Shown: positions 42,586-51,171 of the stretch, in pieces
Layout: each line of letters begins with the position of its first letter
Position numbering within the stretch: position 1 is the first letter of the stretch
From: Larkinella insperata
GTDB taxonomy: Bacteria > Bacteroidota > Bacteroidia > Cytophagales > Spirosomataceae
Reading direction: 5' to 3'
Length of the DNA stretch: 64,000 nucleotides
NCBI RefSeq assembly: GCF_026248825.1
Contig: NZ_CP110973.1
Coordinates: 992,001-1,056,000, forward strand
The notes under the pieces: generated by a model
What the model saw: only the letters and a program-made list of their open reading frames with translations
Told to the model about the DNA's origin: nothing
The model's database searches: none
Translations under genes and position numbers: made by a program

Positions 42586-43122
42586 TCAGGCTGCGGCCCG
42601 CACCTGAGGCTGAGGACGTTGCAATTGGCGAACGTGTTCTTCTTTCAGCACGATCACATCACGCTGCGGTTTGCCGCTGTTGATGGAATCGACCAGCGCG
42701 TCCAGCAGCCGATTGGCCCATTCCGGTATGTATTTGCCTTCTGCTTCGACAAATACTTTGGGGAAGTTGTATAAACCCCGACCCAAGCCGAACTGCACGG
42801 CAGCCCGCTTCATGGCATCAGAAATCCCGCCCTTCACGGGTTCGATAGCCGTCCGGCTGGCACCGTCGGTTTTGCTGATCACCTGGCCGGAAGGCAACGT
42901 GACGGTTATCGTGCACAGAAAACCGCCGTCGATTTCCCTGATTTCGTTGCTCCAGTTGGCCCAGCCAAATTGCTCGTCAAATCGCTCCATGACGGAACGG
43001 TTGGTGATGTAAGGCACAACGATCAGTTTGGCCGGTTTGCCGTTTTTCGCTTCAATTACCTGCTGCACCCGCCATTCGATCTCTTCCGCCTGCAAGGGGT
43101 TTGTTAATTTGTGGAGTTCCAT
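42586..43122 (-). CDS. Rad52/Rad22-like single-strand annealing protein (phage type)
   Basis: 178 residues. The protein matches the Rad52_Rad22 annealing family: helix LQAEEIEWRVQQVIEAKNG, then VPYITNRSVMERFDEQFGWANWSNEIREIDGGFLCTITVTL, and the DGASRTAIEPVKGGISDAMKRAAVQFGLGRGLYNFPKV core with the hallmark alternating Ala/Arg. Such proteins anneal complementary strands in phage recombination. The C-terminal tail is Gln/Arg-rich (QLQRPQPQVRAAA). No exonuclease or other phage genes are adjacent. Confidence 0.85.
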   Translation of the reverse strand: MELHKLTNPLQAEEIEWRVQQVIEAKNGKPAKLIVVPYITNRSVMERFDEQFGWANWSNEIREIDGGFLCTITVTLPSGQVISKTDGASRTAIEPVKGGISDAMKRAAVQFGLGRGLYNFPKVFVEAEGKYIPEWANRLLDALVDSINSGKPQRDVIVLKEEHVRQLQRPQPQVRAAA

Positions 43123-43406
43123 TTCGTTAGTATTTGCTTGCTTAAATATAACAAATTACCGCCAGATTTCATTCAAAAACCTCCTGAAATATTCACTTAA
43201 AAGTGCTAGGATAAGCAACGCAAAAAAGCCTGATTTTAGCTACTCAACCCTGTAAAATGCAAAATGTTGAGTAACATTTAAGTAACGTAAATTCACAGCC
43301 GGTAGGTTACCCGGTTGCACAGAACCTTCACCCCGAATTACGGGTTAAGCAGATCATCCCGTTTTCGCGTAACTTACCATCCAAATTCCCGCAAACTTTG
43401 TCATTC

Positions 43407-44297
43407 ATGAATTCATTTCAACCTGAACTGGCTCGCGCGCATTCGTTCCAAGCTCTTCCCAAAGCGGGTTGCTCTCTGCTCGGGCCTTGGGGTCGGTCAG
43501 CAACTGTTGGGCTTGCGTGGCTCAGTTGTTTGCTGGGCATTGTAATGGGCGGCTGCACCCGCATGTATCATACGCGACGGAGCATTCAGGAATTAAACCA
43601 GACGTTCGTGGTCAACAAAAAGCAGGCGCTTTTTTATGCAGACCAGCGCAAGGTCAAACAAAGCAAACGGCTTACCAAGCCCGCAACGGCGGCTCTTTAC
43701 CTGCAAAACGACACGCTGTTTGTGGAGTTGGTCAAAACGTCGCTGCCGGCTAACGACGGTCGGCCCGCAACCATCGACATCTCCGATTCAACGTACGTTT
43801 TTTTCGTTAATCCGCGGCTGGGCAAACCGTCGGTGGATGAAAAAAGCGCCTGGTTTCGGTATCATTTCACCTCGTTCGATGCCGACCTGATTACCATTCC
43901 TTTCAAGTACCGGATAGGTCAGCAGGGCCAGCCGCCCGAGATGATCACCACGCCCAATGCAGCCGTGTACCTGGGTTTGCGCTACGACCAGGGGTTTCAT
44001 CGCAATGTGTTTTACCACCACCAGCAGCGTTCCGAAATTCGTTCGTACAGCATCGGGGCGGGCGGTCTGCTGGGGCTGACAGCCGCGACGGTACGGTCTT
44101 TTTCAACCGCCGGGCAGTATCTGGACGAGTACGAGGGGGTTTGCCTGAGCTACGGTTTTGCGGCCATTTTCGGCTATCGGGCCGTTAATCTGGGCCTGGC
44201 CGTCGGATTCGATTACCTGATTGATCAAAACAAGAACCTCTGGATTTACCAGAACAAACCGTGGCTAGGCGTTACCATTGGCTTGAACCTTAACTAA
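43407..44297 (+). CDS. Putative outer membrane lipoprotein or barrel protein
   Basis: 296 residues from the ATG at 43407; an earlier TTG is possible. A hydrophobic stretch ends in the lipobox-like LLGIVMGGC, so it may be a lipoprotein with an unusually long (about 50-residue) leader. The rest is beta-rich with repeated aromatic strands (LYLQNDTLFVELVKT, WFRYHFTSFDADLITIPFKYRIG, FGYRAVNLGLAVGFDYLID) ending WLGVTIGLNLN. No family recognised. Function unknown. Confidence 0.6.
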   Translation: MNSFQPELARAHSFQALPKAGCSLLGPWGRSATVGLAWLSCLLGIVMGGCTRMYHTRRSIQELNQTFVVNKKQALFYADQRKVKQSKRLTKPATAALYLQNDTLFVELVKTSLPANDGRPATIDISDSTYVFFVNPRLGKPSVDEKSAWFRYHFTSFDADLITIPFKYRIGQQGQPPEMITTPNAAVYLGLRYDQGFHRNVFYHHQQRSEIRSYSIGAGGLLGLTAATVRSFSTAGQYLDEYEGVCLSYGFAAIFGYRAVNLGLAVGFDYLIDQNKNLWIYQNKPWLGVTIGLNLN

Positions 44298-44420
44298 AAA
44301 CACGGCATTTCAGGCCCGAAACCGACTGGCGAAGACCTTGAAACAACGCTTCGAGTTCAATGGGGTAACTCATAGACAGCATAAGGTTACTCTTAGTTGT
44401 ATTGCCGTTTGGGCAAACCG

Positions 44421-45260
44421 TCAGGCCAGCATCTTTTCAAAGTCCAGCAATTTGCTGTAGTGGATCACCGCACCCAGGTGATTAATGGTCTGATTGGACT
44501 GGCGGATAGGCAGGTCATCGCAAGCCAGCGTTTTGATCACCTCCTCATCCGACTGAATCAAAACAAAGCCGATGATCCCGACCAGACGAATCTGTTTTTC
44601 AAGAATGTACTGATCGTCCACCCGGCTGACTTTGTTGACAACCATGAAAACGGGCGAACCACTGGAGCACTGAAACAGGCCCGTATCGATCAAAAACTGC
44701 GGTCGGTCGGCATACCGGAAGTTTATATCGGTGGCCGTGATTCCTTTGCGGTAGATGGGTGTTCCCGTAGCCGAATCCTGTAAACTGGTGGGATACCCCA
44801 CCATGTATACTTCTTCGACGGCGTCGATATTGGCAAGTTCGTGTGCTGAGGGCATCCGGTATAGTTCCGTCGAGGGGATGTAGATCGAGGTTCCTTCCTG
44901 TTCGGCTTTGTTCAATACCCGTTGCAGGGGATAGATGCAAAGATCAACTTTCGGATCGGGATGCGGAATGCAAGCTTGCCAGAAATCGGTGCACGTAATC
45001 TCTACCTGATTTTCGTGATCGGGTTCACCGTTGGGCTTCCGGCTGGTAAACCGGATCCGGGTCCATTTGGCATCCTGAGCCAGGTGCCGGTTGGTTACGA
45101 TAGCCTGAAAAACCGTTCCGCCCTCGCGTTGACAGAGTTCGTAAATAAGGCCGGTTCCCCGGCGGATTTGTTTGGACGCCAACGTGCATTCAATCATGAC
45201 GATCGAACCCGCAACGCTTTTGAAAGGCTTAAATTCCTGAGTGACTAGTCCACTTCGCAT
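44421..45260 (-). CDS. Cytoplasmic trypsin-like serine protease
   Basis: 279 residues from the ATG at 45260. A chymotrypsin-fold catalytic triad can be read in order: His59 in VTNRHLAQ, Asp106 in KVDLCIY, and Ser202 in QCSSGSPVF, with the oxyanion Gly201. An N-terminal GTGLIY segment and the VYMVGYPTS strand match trypsin-like peptidase domains. No signal peptide or membrane segment is seen, which is unusual for this fold in bacteria outside stress or defence systems. No partner toxin or nuclease is adjacent. Confidence 0.8.
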   Translation of the reverse strand: MRSGLVTQEFKPFKSVAGSIVMIECTLASKQIRRGTGLIYELCQREGGTVFQAIVTNRHLAQDAKWTRIRFTSRKPNGEPDHENQVEITCTDFWQACIPHPDPKVDLCIYPLQRVLNKAEQEGTSIYIPSTELYRMPSAHELANIDAVEEVYMVGYPTSLQDSATGTPIYRKGITATDINFRYADRPQFLIDTGLFQCSSGSPVFMVVNKVSRVDDQYILEKQIRLVGIIGFVLIQSDEEVIKTLACDDLPIRQSNQTINHLGAVIHYSKLLDFEKMLA

Positions 45261-45462
45261 TTTCAACGTGTAAGCAATTTTACTTATAGATAGGAGTACT
45301 CAAGCAAGAGTCAATCTTCATGCCTGAATTGCACACACGAAGTATTTGTGAGTAAGCGGTAACCGATTATCAATTTTCAGTAACCTCCAAGACCATTTGG
45401 GCAGCCGGGCAAATCAACCGAATTACCATCGGCGGTTTGCTGGTTTTCGTTTACCAAGCCAA

Positions 45463-45756
45463 TTACGTGCTTTTCAACCGCTTCATGAAGCTTTGGAACG
45501 CCGGTTTCAGTTCTTCAAACAAAGGGTGATTCCGGTTTTTTAGCATCACTTCACTGAACATTTTGAGGCCAATTGCAAATTCAGTCGCTTGTTCCTTGTT
45601 GTCGAATGGGTCCTTTTCCCGCAACCGTTCGATGATGCCAAACACTTCATCGTGGTTGTCGAATGTTAATTCCAGCTGCTTGTCGGGGACGCTTTCACCG
45701 TTGGCGAGTTCCACGAGTTTGAGCGTCAACTGATATTTGTTTGTCTTCTTTTCCAT
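45463..45756 (-). CDS. DUF3861 family protein
   Basis: 97 residues, the family size. The sequence reads YQLTLKLVELANGE, LELTFDNHDEVFGIIERLR, and AIGLKMFSEVMLKNRNHPLFEELKPAFQSFMKRLK, typical of DUF3861, whose function is unknown. It is preceded at 45806-45819 by a 14-bp palindrome that could be an operator. No neighbour is coupled to it. Confidence 0.78.
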   Translation of the reverse strand: MEKKTNKYQLTLKLVELANGESVPDKQLELTFDNHDEVFGIIERLREKDPFDNKEQATEFAIGLKMFSEVMLKNRNHPLFEELKPAFQSFMKRLKST

Positions 45757-46148
45757 GGATTTAACAACGTGTTTCTGCCATAACCTTACTCGAACAGAAC
45801 AAAGTTGCGCTATAGCGCATTAAATAAATCATCGGGATAAAACCATTACCAAAGAACTTCAACCAGAAGCTTTATCGGGCAAGAGCGGCCTTTAAAATTG
45901 GTTCAGATTTATTCGTTGGAAGTCGGGTGAAGTTAAGTTTACAGAAGCAACGCGGAAACGCCGGTGAACCGGGCCGGCGGTAGGGCAGACTCCGCCCCAG
46001 GTGCTGCACGAACTTGCCTATACGCCACACGCCGGAGACCGCAGCCTGATGGGGTATAACAGCCATCGACGCAATTTATGGTCGCCCGCTTCGGTCCTGA
46101 CGCCCGCCGGAGTCAGCGCAATGGGATTCAGTATTGCTGATTGAGCGA
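45757..46148. other. 392-bp gap without a supported gene
   Basis: Between the DUF3861 start and the histidine kinase stop no ORF shows family similarity or plausible composition. It holds a 14-bp palindrome near its left end. The right half is GC-rich and could be degenerate coding sequence, but no reading frame is convincing. Confidence 0.5.
45806..45819. promoter_or_regulatory. 14-bp perfect palindrome
   Basis: TGCGCTATAGCGCA reads the same on both strands and sits 50 bp upstream of the DUF3861 start. It could be an operator; no protein can be assigned. Confidence 0.35.
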
Positions 46149-47537
46149 CTACTTTACGATGGCTTCCTGAATGCGAATTGGGGCTGTTTGTACCAGGGGT
46201 AACGTAACCCGGAACCAGCCACCCGCTTCTTCGATGCGGGGAGCCGGATGGTTCAGGAGCCGGTATTTGTCGGTGATGTTCGACAGCCCCACGCCGTTGG
46301 ATTCGACCCGCACGGCCCGGCGCTGGATGTTGTTTTCGACCAGCAAGTGCCCGGTTTCGGTCGTACAAATCCGGATCGTCAGCGGTTCTTCAAGCAACGC
46401 CCGGTTGTGCTTCACGGCATTTTCAACCAGCAGTTGCAGCGTGAGGGGCGGAATGAGTGCATCCTGTAACGCGTCGGCTACGGCAATTTCCGGGCAGACG
46501 CTCCGTCCATACCGGGTTTTAAGCAAATGAAAGTAGGACTGAATAAACGTTAGCTCTACGCTTAATGAAGTCAGTTCCGAATCACCCGCCCGCAGCAGGT
46601 ACCGATAAACGCTCGACAGCTCATCGACGTAATCAGTGGCCTGCTGGGGATTTTCTTCGATCAGGGCGGAGAGCGTGTTGAGCGAATTAAACAAAAAATG
46701 CGGGTTTACCTGACTTTGCAGTGCCCGCATCTGGGCCTCAGTAAACTGCTGTTTGAGCCGTTGAACCGTCAGATCGGCTTCCAGTTGCCGACGCAGGTAC
46801 TGCTCCCGTTCGCGGGCCAGTTCCTGTTCAGCCATTACCTGCCGGAGAGTCTGCTGCCGTTGCCGGTACGACAACCCCAGCGATACACAGACCAGATCGA
46901 GCAGGATACCCACTTGCATAATGAAAGCAGGATGCTTGGGCAAGGGTAAGCGAAGAACGACCTCAAGCCCCTGGTCAATGTACCTGTTCAGCATGATTGT
47001 AGAGAAAACCTGACCAAGCCATATCGCCAGAGTCCCGACAAAAAAGAACCGGGCTAACACATCGGTGCGCTTCAGGTAGATCAGAAAGGTGTAGAGGATG
47101 GTCAGGTTCGTAGCAGTCATCACAAGCCCCCGTTCCATATCAAGCAGAATGGCGTGCCAGCCGGTTTGCCAAAACGACGAAAACAGATTGAAATACGTTT
47201 CAGGCAGGGCCAAGACCAGCCAGGCTTTCTGCATGATGCGGTACCAGCGCAGCAGACGAGGGTGGCCGTTTAAGTCCATAAAGGTTAGGGCCAACTCCAG
47301 GTGGAGCGCCGAGAACAGGAAGGGTGGGACCGTCCGGACAAACGCCATCACGGCCGGTTCCAAATGCAGGGCATCTGTACCAAATGAAATAACCCACAGA
47401 AAAATATAAAGACTGTAGAGCGCATAGATTCGTTCCCGGCGAATTATCCACTGAATCAGGTTAGCCGCCATGATCACCATTGTGGCCCCAACGAACAGCA
47501 AAATCCATTGGTCGTAAGCTGGTAAAGTCAGGTGCAT
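46149..47537 (-). CDS. LytS/His_kinase-type sensor histidine kinase
   Basis: 462 residues from the ATG at 47537. Seven or so N-terminal membrane segments resemble the 7TMR-DISM sensor module (WILLFVGATMVIMAANLIQW, YSLYIFLWVISFG, PPFLFSALHLELALTFM). A coiled linker with RQRQQTLRQVMAEQELARERE leads into the His_kinase domain, phosphoacceptor QSQVNPHFLFNSLNTLSALIEE, then an ATPase domain with LLVENAVKHNRALL and ESNGVGLSNITDKY. Its partner is normally a LytTR response regulator coded next to it, but none is adjacent here, so the kinase is an orphan. Confidence 0.87.
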   Translation of the reverse strand: MHLTLPAYDQWILLFVGATMVIMAANLIQWIIRRERIYALYSLYIFLWVISFGTDALHLEPAVMAFVRTVPPFLFSALHLELALTFMDLNGHPRLLRWYRIMQKAWLVLALPETYFNLFSSFWQTGWHAILLDMERGLVMTATNLTILYTFLIYLKRTDVLARFFFVGTLAIWLGQVFSTIMLNRYIDQGLEVVLRLPLPKHPAFIMQVGILLDLVCVSLGLSYRQRQQTLRQVMAEQELAREREQYLRRQLEADLTVQRLKQQFTEAQMRALQSQVNPHFLFNSLNTLSALIEENPQQATDYVDELSSVYRYLLRAGDSELTSLSVELTFIQSYFHLLKTRYGRSVCPEIAVADALQDALIPPLTLQLLVENAVKHNRALLEEPLTIRICTTETGHLLVENNIQRRAVRVESNGVGLSNITDKYRLLNHPAPRIEEAGGWFRVTLPLVQTAPIRIQEAIVK

Positions 47538-47682
47538 ATAGCGCAATAAATTGAAGTTCAACGAAAATAGGAAAAAGTTGCTTTACCTGTCGCTTTTTAC
47601 GGTTCATGGCAAAAAAGGTTGGGAAACCAGGGACATACCAGCAACTTCGGCCGTAGAATCAACCAGTTAACAACAGCTGCAC

Positions 47683-48999
47683 ATGAACCCTCACCGCATC
47701 CTTTTTGCAACCGTCCCGTTCGACGGTCACTTTAGTCCCCTGACCGGCCTGGCCGTTCACCTGAAGCAACTTGGCCACGATGTCCGCTGGTATGTGGGCG
47801 GCCATTACGGCGAACGCGTCCAGGCCCTCGGACTGCCCCACTACCCCACCGTAAAGGCTCCTGTGATCAACCAGACGAACATGGATGAACTGTTTCCGGA
47901 GCGCAAGACCATCCGAAACCCCATCAGTCGTGCCCGGTTCGACGTCAAACAAACGTTTCTGAATCCGATCCCGGGTTACGTGGATGACCTCCTGGCCATT
48001 CATGCCGAGTGGCCTTTCGACCTGATTATTTACGACCTGGCCTGCCTGGGAGCCTTGTTTGTGCAGGAGTTGCTGGCCATTAAAGGTGTGGCCGTGGGGG
48101 TATTGCCCTTGTTTGAAAGCGAATCCAATCCCCCTTCCGACAATCCGCATCAGGCTCCGCTCAAACGTTGGCTGATCCGCCAGGCGAAACAGGCAAAGCT
48201 TTATCTAACCTTCCGGGTGATGATGAAGCCCTGCAACGTGCTCTACAATAAACTACGCCACCAGGCTGGCCTGCCGCCCGAGTCGGGTTTTATGTTTGAA
48301 TCGGTATTCCGGAACGCCCATCTGTACCTGCAAAGCGGGGTACCGGGTTTCGACTATCCGCACCGGCAGCTTAGCCCCAACGTTCGGTTTGTGGGGCCCC
48401 TGATGCCGCATCGGTCGGGTAGGAAAGCGCCGTTTATGCAGGCCGAACGCACCCTCGCTTACAAACACGTAGTGCTAGTCACGCAGGGAACATTCGAGCG
48501 CAACGTAGAAAAAATCCTTGTACCGACCCTGGAAGCCTATAAAAATGACCCCGACACGATGGTTATCGCCACAACGGGCGGATCAGACACCGAAGCATTG
48601 CGGGAGCGTTACCCACAGCCTCATTTCCTGATCGAAGATTTCATTGACTACGACGCCGTCATGCCTTACGCAAACGTCTACGTCACCAACGGGGGCTACG
48701 GGGGCGTGATGCTGGCCCTTAAACACAGGTTACCTATCGTGGTCGCCGGGATTTACGAGGGCAAGGAAGACATTGCCGACCGGGTCCAGTTCAACCAGGT
48801 GGGCATAAACCTCAAAACCGAAACCCCCAAACCGGTGCAGATCCAACGGGCGGTGGCCCAGATCCTCACCAATGACACGTACCGGCAACGGGCGCAGCAA
48901 CTGAGCCAGGAACTCGGACAGTACCAGGCCAATGCGTTGGCCGTGGGCTACATCAACGCCCTGATGACCGAAAAGACCGGCACACTGGTCAGCCTTTAA
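47683..48999 (+). CDS. GT1-type (UDP-glycosyltransferase-like) glycosyltransferase
   Basis: 438 residues of GT-B fold. The N-terminal HRILFATVPFDGHFSPLTGLAVHLKQLGHDV is the acceptor-domain opening of macrolide/UDP-glycosyltransferase-like enzymes; the donor domain shows VVLVTQGTF, IEDFIDYDAVMPYANVYVTNGGYGGVMLALKHRLPIVV, matching the signature loop with the DYxxxM and NGGxGG elements. It would glycosylate a lipophilic small molecule or lipid. There is no carotenoid or polyketide cluster near it. The following intergenic region carries no clear terminator. Confidence 0.86.
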   Translation: MNPHRILFATVPFDGHFSPLTGLAVHLKQLGHDVRWYVGGHYGERVQALGLPHYPTVKAPVINQTNMDELFPERKTIRNPISRARFDVKQTFLNPIPGYVDDLLAIHAEWPFDLIIYDLACLGALFVQELLAIKGVAVGVLPLFESESNPPSDNPHQAPLKRWLIRQAKQAKLYLTFRVMMKPCNVLYNKLRHQAGLPPESGFMFESVFRNAHLYLQSGVPGFDYPHRQLSPNVRFVGPLMPHRSGRKAPFMQAERTLAYKHVVLVTQGTFERNVEKILVPTLEAYKNDPDTMVIATTGGSDTEALRERYPQPHFLIEDFIDYDAVMPYANVYVTNGGYGGVMLALKHRLPIVVAGIYEGKEDIADRVQFNQVGINLKTETPKPVQIQRAVAQILTNDTYRQRAQQLSQELGQYQANALAVGYINALMTEKTGTLVSL

Positions 49000-49239
49000 C
49001 CAGCAGGCCCGCGAAGAAAAGTAGCCCATTCTTTATCAGCTTCTTAGGTACCGGGTTTTGAAACGCACAGCACCACGAACGGAATGTCCAGTTCGGGCGG
49101 GCGTTTGCGTTGCCATAAACCCAGACGTAAGTACTTTTTAAATAACTTTTTGCATTATATATTTCCGGTAAAGCATACGAAGTGCTATTTGCCGACCAAT
49201 GGTGGCTACTTTTCTTCAACCCTTAATGCGTATTCTACG

Positions 49240-50898
49240 ATGAAACCTTCAAGACGAAATTTCTTACAGTCACTGGGCGTGAGCGTGGCCGGTATGGGCT
49301 TGTCGCAGGAATCCACTGCGGCCCCTTCACACGCACATAAAGCCGTCAAACCCACTGGAGACGAGCAGGTTCTGTTCGTGGGCGACAACATTGCCATTGC
49401 CAATACCGAGTACGGAAAAGTACGGGGCTTTATCCTCCGGGGGATTCATCAATTTTTAGGGATTCCGTACGGGGCCGATACTTCGGGGAAAAACCGGTTT
49501 ATGCCCCCGCAGAAACCCGCCCCGTGGACCGAGGTTCGTCCGGCCCTGTGGTGGGGCAATTCAGCGCCCCAGATCATGGAAAAACGGTATGCCAATCCGT
49601 ACGCGTCGTTTGTGGACCACTGGAACTACGATGACGTGTCGGAAGATTGCCTGAAACTGAACGTGTGGACGCCCGCCCTGGATGCCCAGAAACGGCCGGT
49701 CGTCGTCTGGCTGCACGGGGGCGGGTTCGTTAACGGCAACGGCATTGAACAGGACGGCTATCACGGCGAAAACCTGGCCCGGCTCGGCAACGTTGTTTTC
49801 TGCTCCCTCAACCACCGGCTGGGTGCACTGGGCTATACGCACCTGAAAGCCGCCGGGGGGCATCCGGCCTCCGGTAACGTGGGAAATCTGGACATGGTGG
49901 CCGCCCTCGAATGGGTTAAAAACAACATTGCCAACTTTGGCGGAGACCCCAACAACGTCACCATCATTGGTCAGTCGGGCGGTGGGGCCAAGGTAACGAC
50001 GCTGATGAACATGCCGTCGGCGAAGGGGTTGTTCCACAAGGCCGTTGCCCTGAGCGGCAGCTCGCTTGCCGGCGTCAATAAAGAGTATGCCGAAAAATTA
50101 GGGCTCAAAGTAGTAGAAGAAGCGGGCCTGAAACCCGGCGAAATCGACAAACTTCAGCAGATTCCCTGGCGGGACTACATCGATATTGCCAACCGGGCCG
50201 TTGAAAAAATGGCCGACGAAGCCAAACGGCTCAATCTCCAGCGCGGGGGCTACGCACCGGTTGCCGACGGCGTAGCCCTGAACGCCGACCCGTTTTTTAA
50301 AGACGCCGATCACTTCTCGGCCGACATTCCCCTGCTCATCTGCTCGACGTTTCACGAGCAAAGCCCCAGCCGGACCGATGCCGCGTTGGAAAGCATCTCG
50401 CTGGCGGACGTGAAGGAACGAATTAAACCCCGGTTTGGCGACAAGACGGGCGAAATTGTGGATGCGTACGCCAAAAACTTCCCGAAGGCGCGCCCCATCG
50501 AGATTTGGGCGCTGGTCGTTTCCAACCGCAAGAATGCCATTGCAACCGCCAATGCAAAGGTATCGCAGCAAAAAGCCCCGGTTTATGTGGCCTGGTTTGG
50601 CTGGCAGCCGCCCCTGTTCGATGGCCGGATGCGGGCGTTCCACTGCGATGATATCTGTTTCTGGTTTTACAACACGGACCTGATGCTGACCCATACGGGA
50701 GGAGGAAAACGGCCCCGGGCCTTGTCGGAGAAGATGGCGAAATCTTTCTTGAATTTTGTCAAAACCGGCAATCCAAACGGCGGTGGTCTACCAAACTGGA
50801 AACCGTATACCGTTCAGAACGGCGAGACGATGGTGCTGGATGATGCTCCCATGCTGGTTAACGATCCGGACCGCGAAGCCCGAAAAACCCTGGCTTAA
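49240..50898 (+). CDS. Type B carboxylesterase with Tat signal
   Basis: 552 residues from the ATG at 49240, chosen because it opens a twin-arginine signal (PSRRNFLQSLGVSVAGMGL). The carboxylesterase B fold is complete: FLGIPYGA, the oxyanion WLHGGGF, nucleophile Ser246 in IGQSGGGAK and catalytic His468 in MRAFHCDDICFW. The nucleophile elbow GQSGG differs from the common GESAG. It probably cleaves an ester in the periplasm or outside. A perfect 16-bp terminator follows. Confidence 0.9.
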   Translation: MKPSRRNFLQSLGVSVAGMGLSQESTAAPSHAHKAVKPTGDEQVLFVGDNIAIANTEYGKVRGFILRGIHQFLGIPYGADTSGKNRFMPPQKPAPWTEVRPALWWGNSAPQIMEKRYANPYASFVDHWNYDDVSEDCLKLNVWTPALDAQKRPVVVWLHGGGFVNGNGIEQDGYHGENLARLGNVVFCSLNHRLGALGYTHLKAAGGHPASGNVGNLDMVAALEWVKNNIANFGGDPNNVTIIGQSGGGAKVTTLMNMPSAKGLFHKAVALSGSSLAGVNKEYAEKLGLKVVEEAGLKPGEIDKLQQIPWRDYIDIANRAVEKMADEAKRLNLQRGGYAPVADGVALNADPFFKDADHFSADIPLLICSTFHEQSPSRTDAALESISLADVKERIKPRFGDKTGEIVDAYAKNFPKARPIEIWALVVSNRKNAIATANAKVSQQKAPVYVAWFGWQPPLFDGRMRAFHCDDICFWFYNTDLMLTHTGGGKRPRALSEKMAKSFLNFVKTGNPNGGGLPNWKPYTVQNGETMVLDDAPMLVNDPDREARKTLA

Positions 50899-50936
50899 TT
50901 TCCAGCCTGCCTGGCCGAAAATAGGCAAACCGTATA

Positions 50937-50982
50937 ATCACCCCGGTAAGCAGATTTTTTGTGCTTACCGGGGTGATTTTTT
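50937..50982 (+). terminator. Rho-independent terminator after the carboxylesterase
   Basis: ATCACCCCGGTAAGCA (50937-50952) pairs perfectly with TGCTTACCGGGGTGAT (50962-50977), followed by six T. Confidence 0.95.
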
Positions 50983-51171
50983 GCTCTTGCTTCCCGTTAC
51001 GGATGGGCTCCGTCGCAAGCACGAGCGTGCACTCAACTCCTGTTTTTACGCTACGAAAGACTCAAAAGTGATAGTTAGGTCCAAAAAACACGAGTAGAGG
51101 CAAGGCAAAACGGCAAAGTTGGTACCTTTTTTGGTAGTTATTCTATACTCAACGGTTATTCAACAAAGTCG

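Noticed and set aside
45872..46368. Short minus-strand frames in the gap after the histidine kinase
   Set aside because: They overlap the kinase end or have Arg/Pro-rich composition without similarity.
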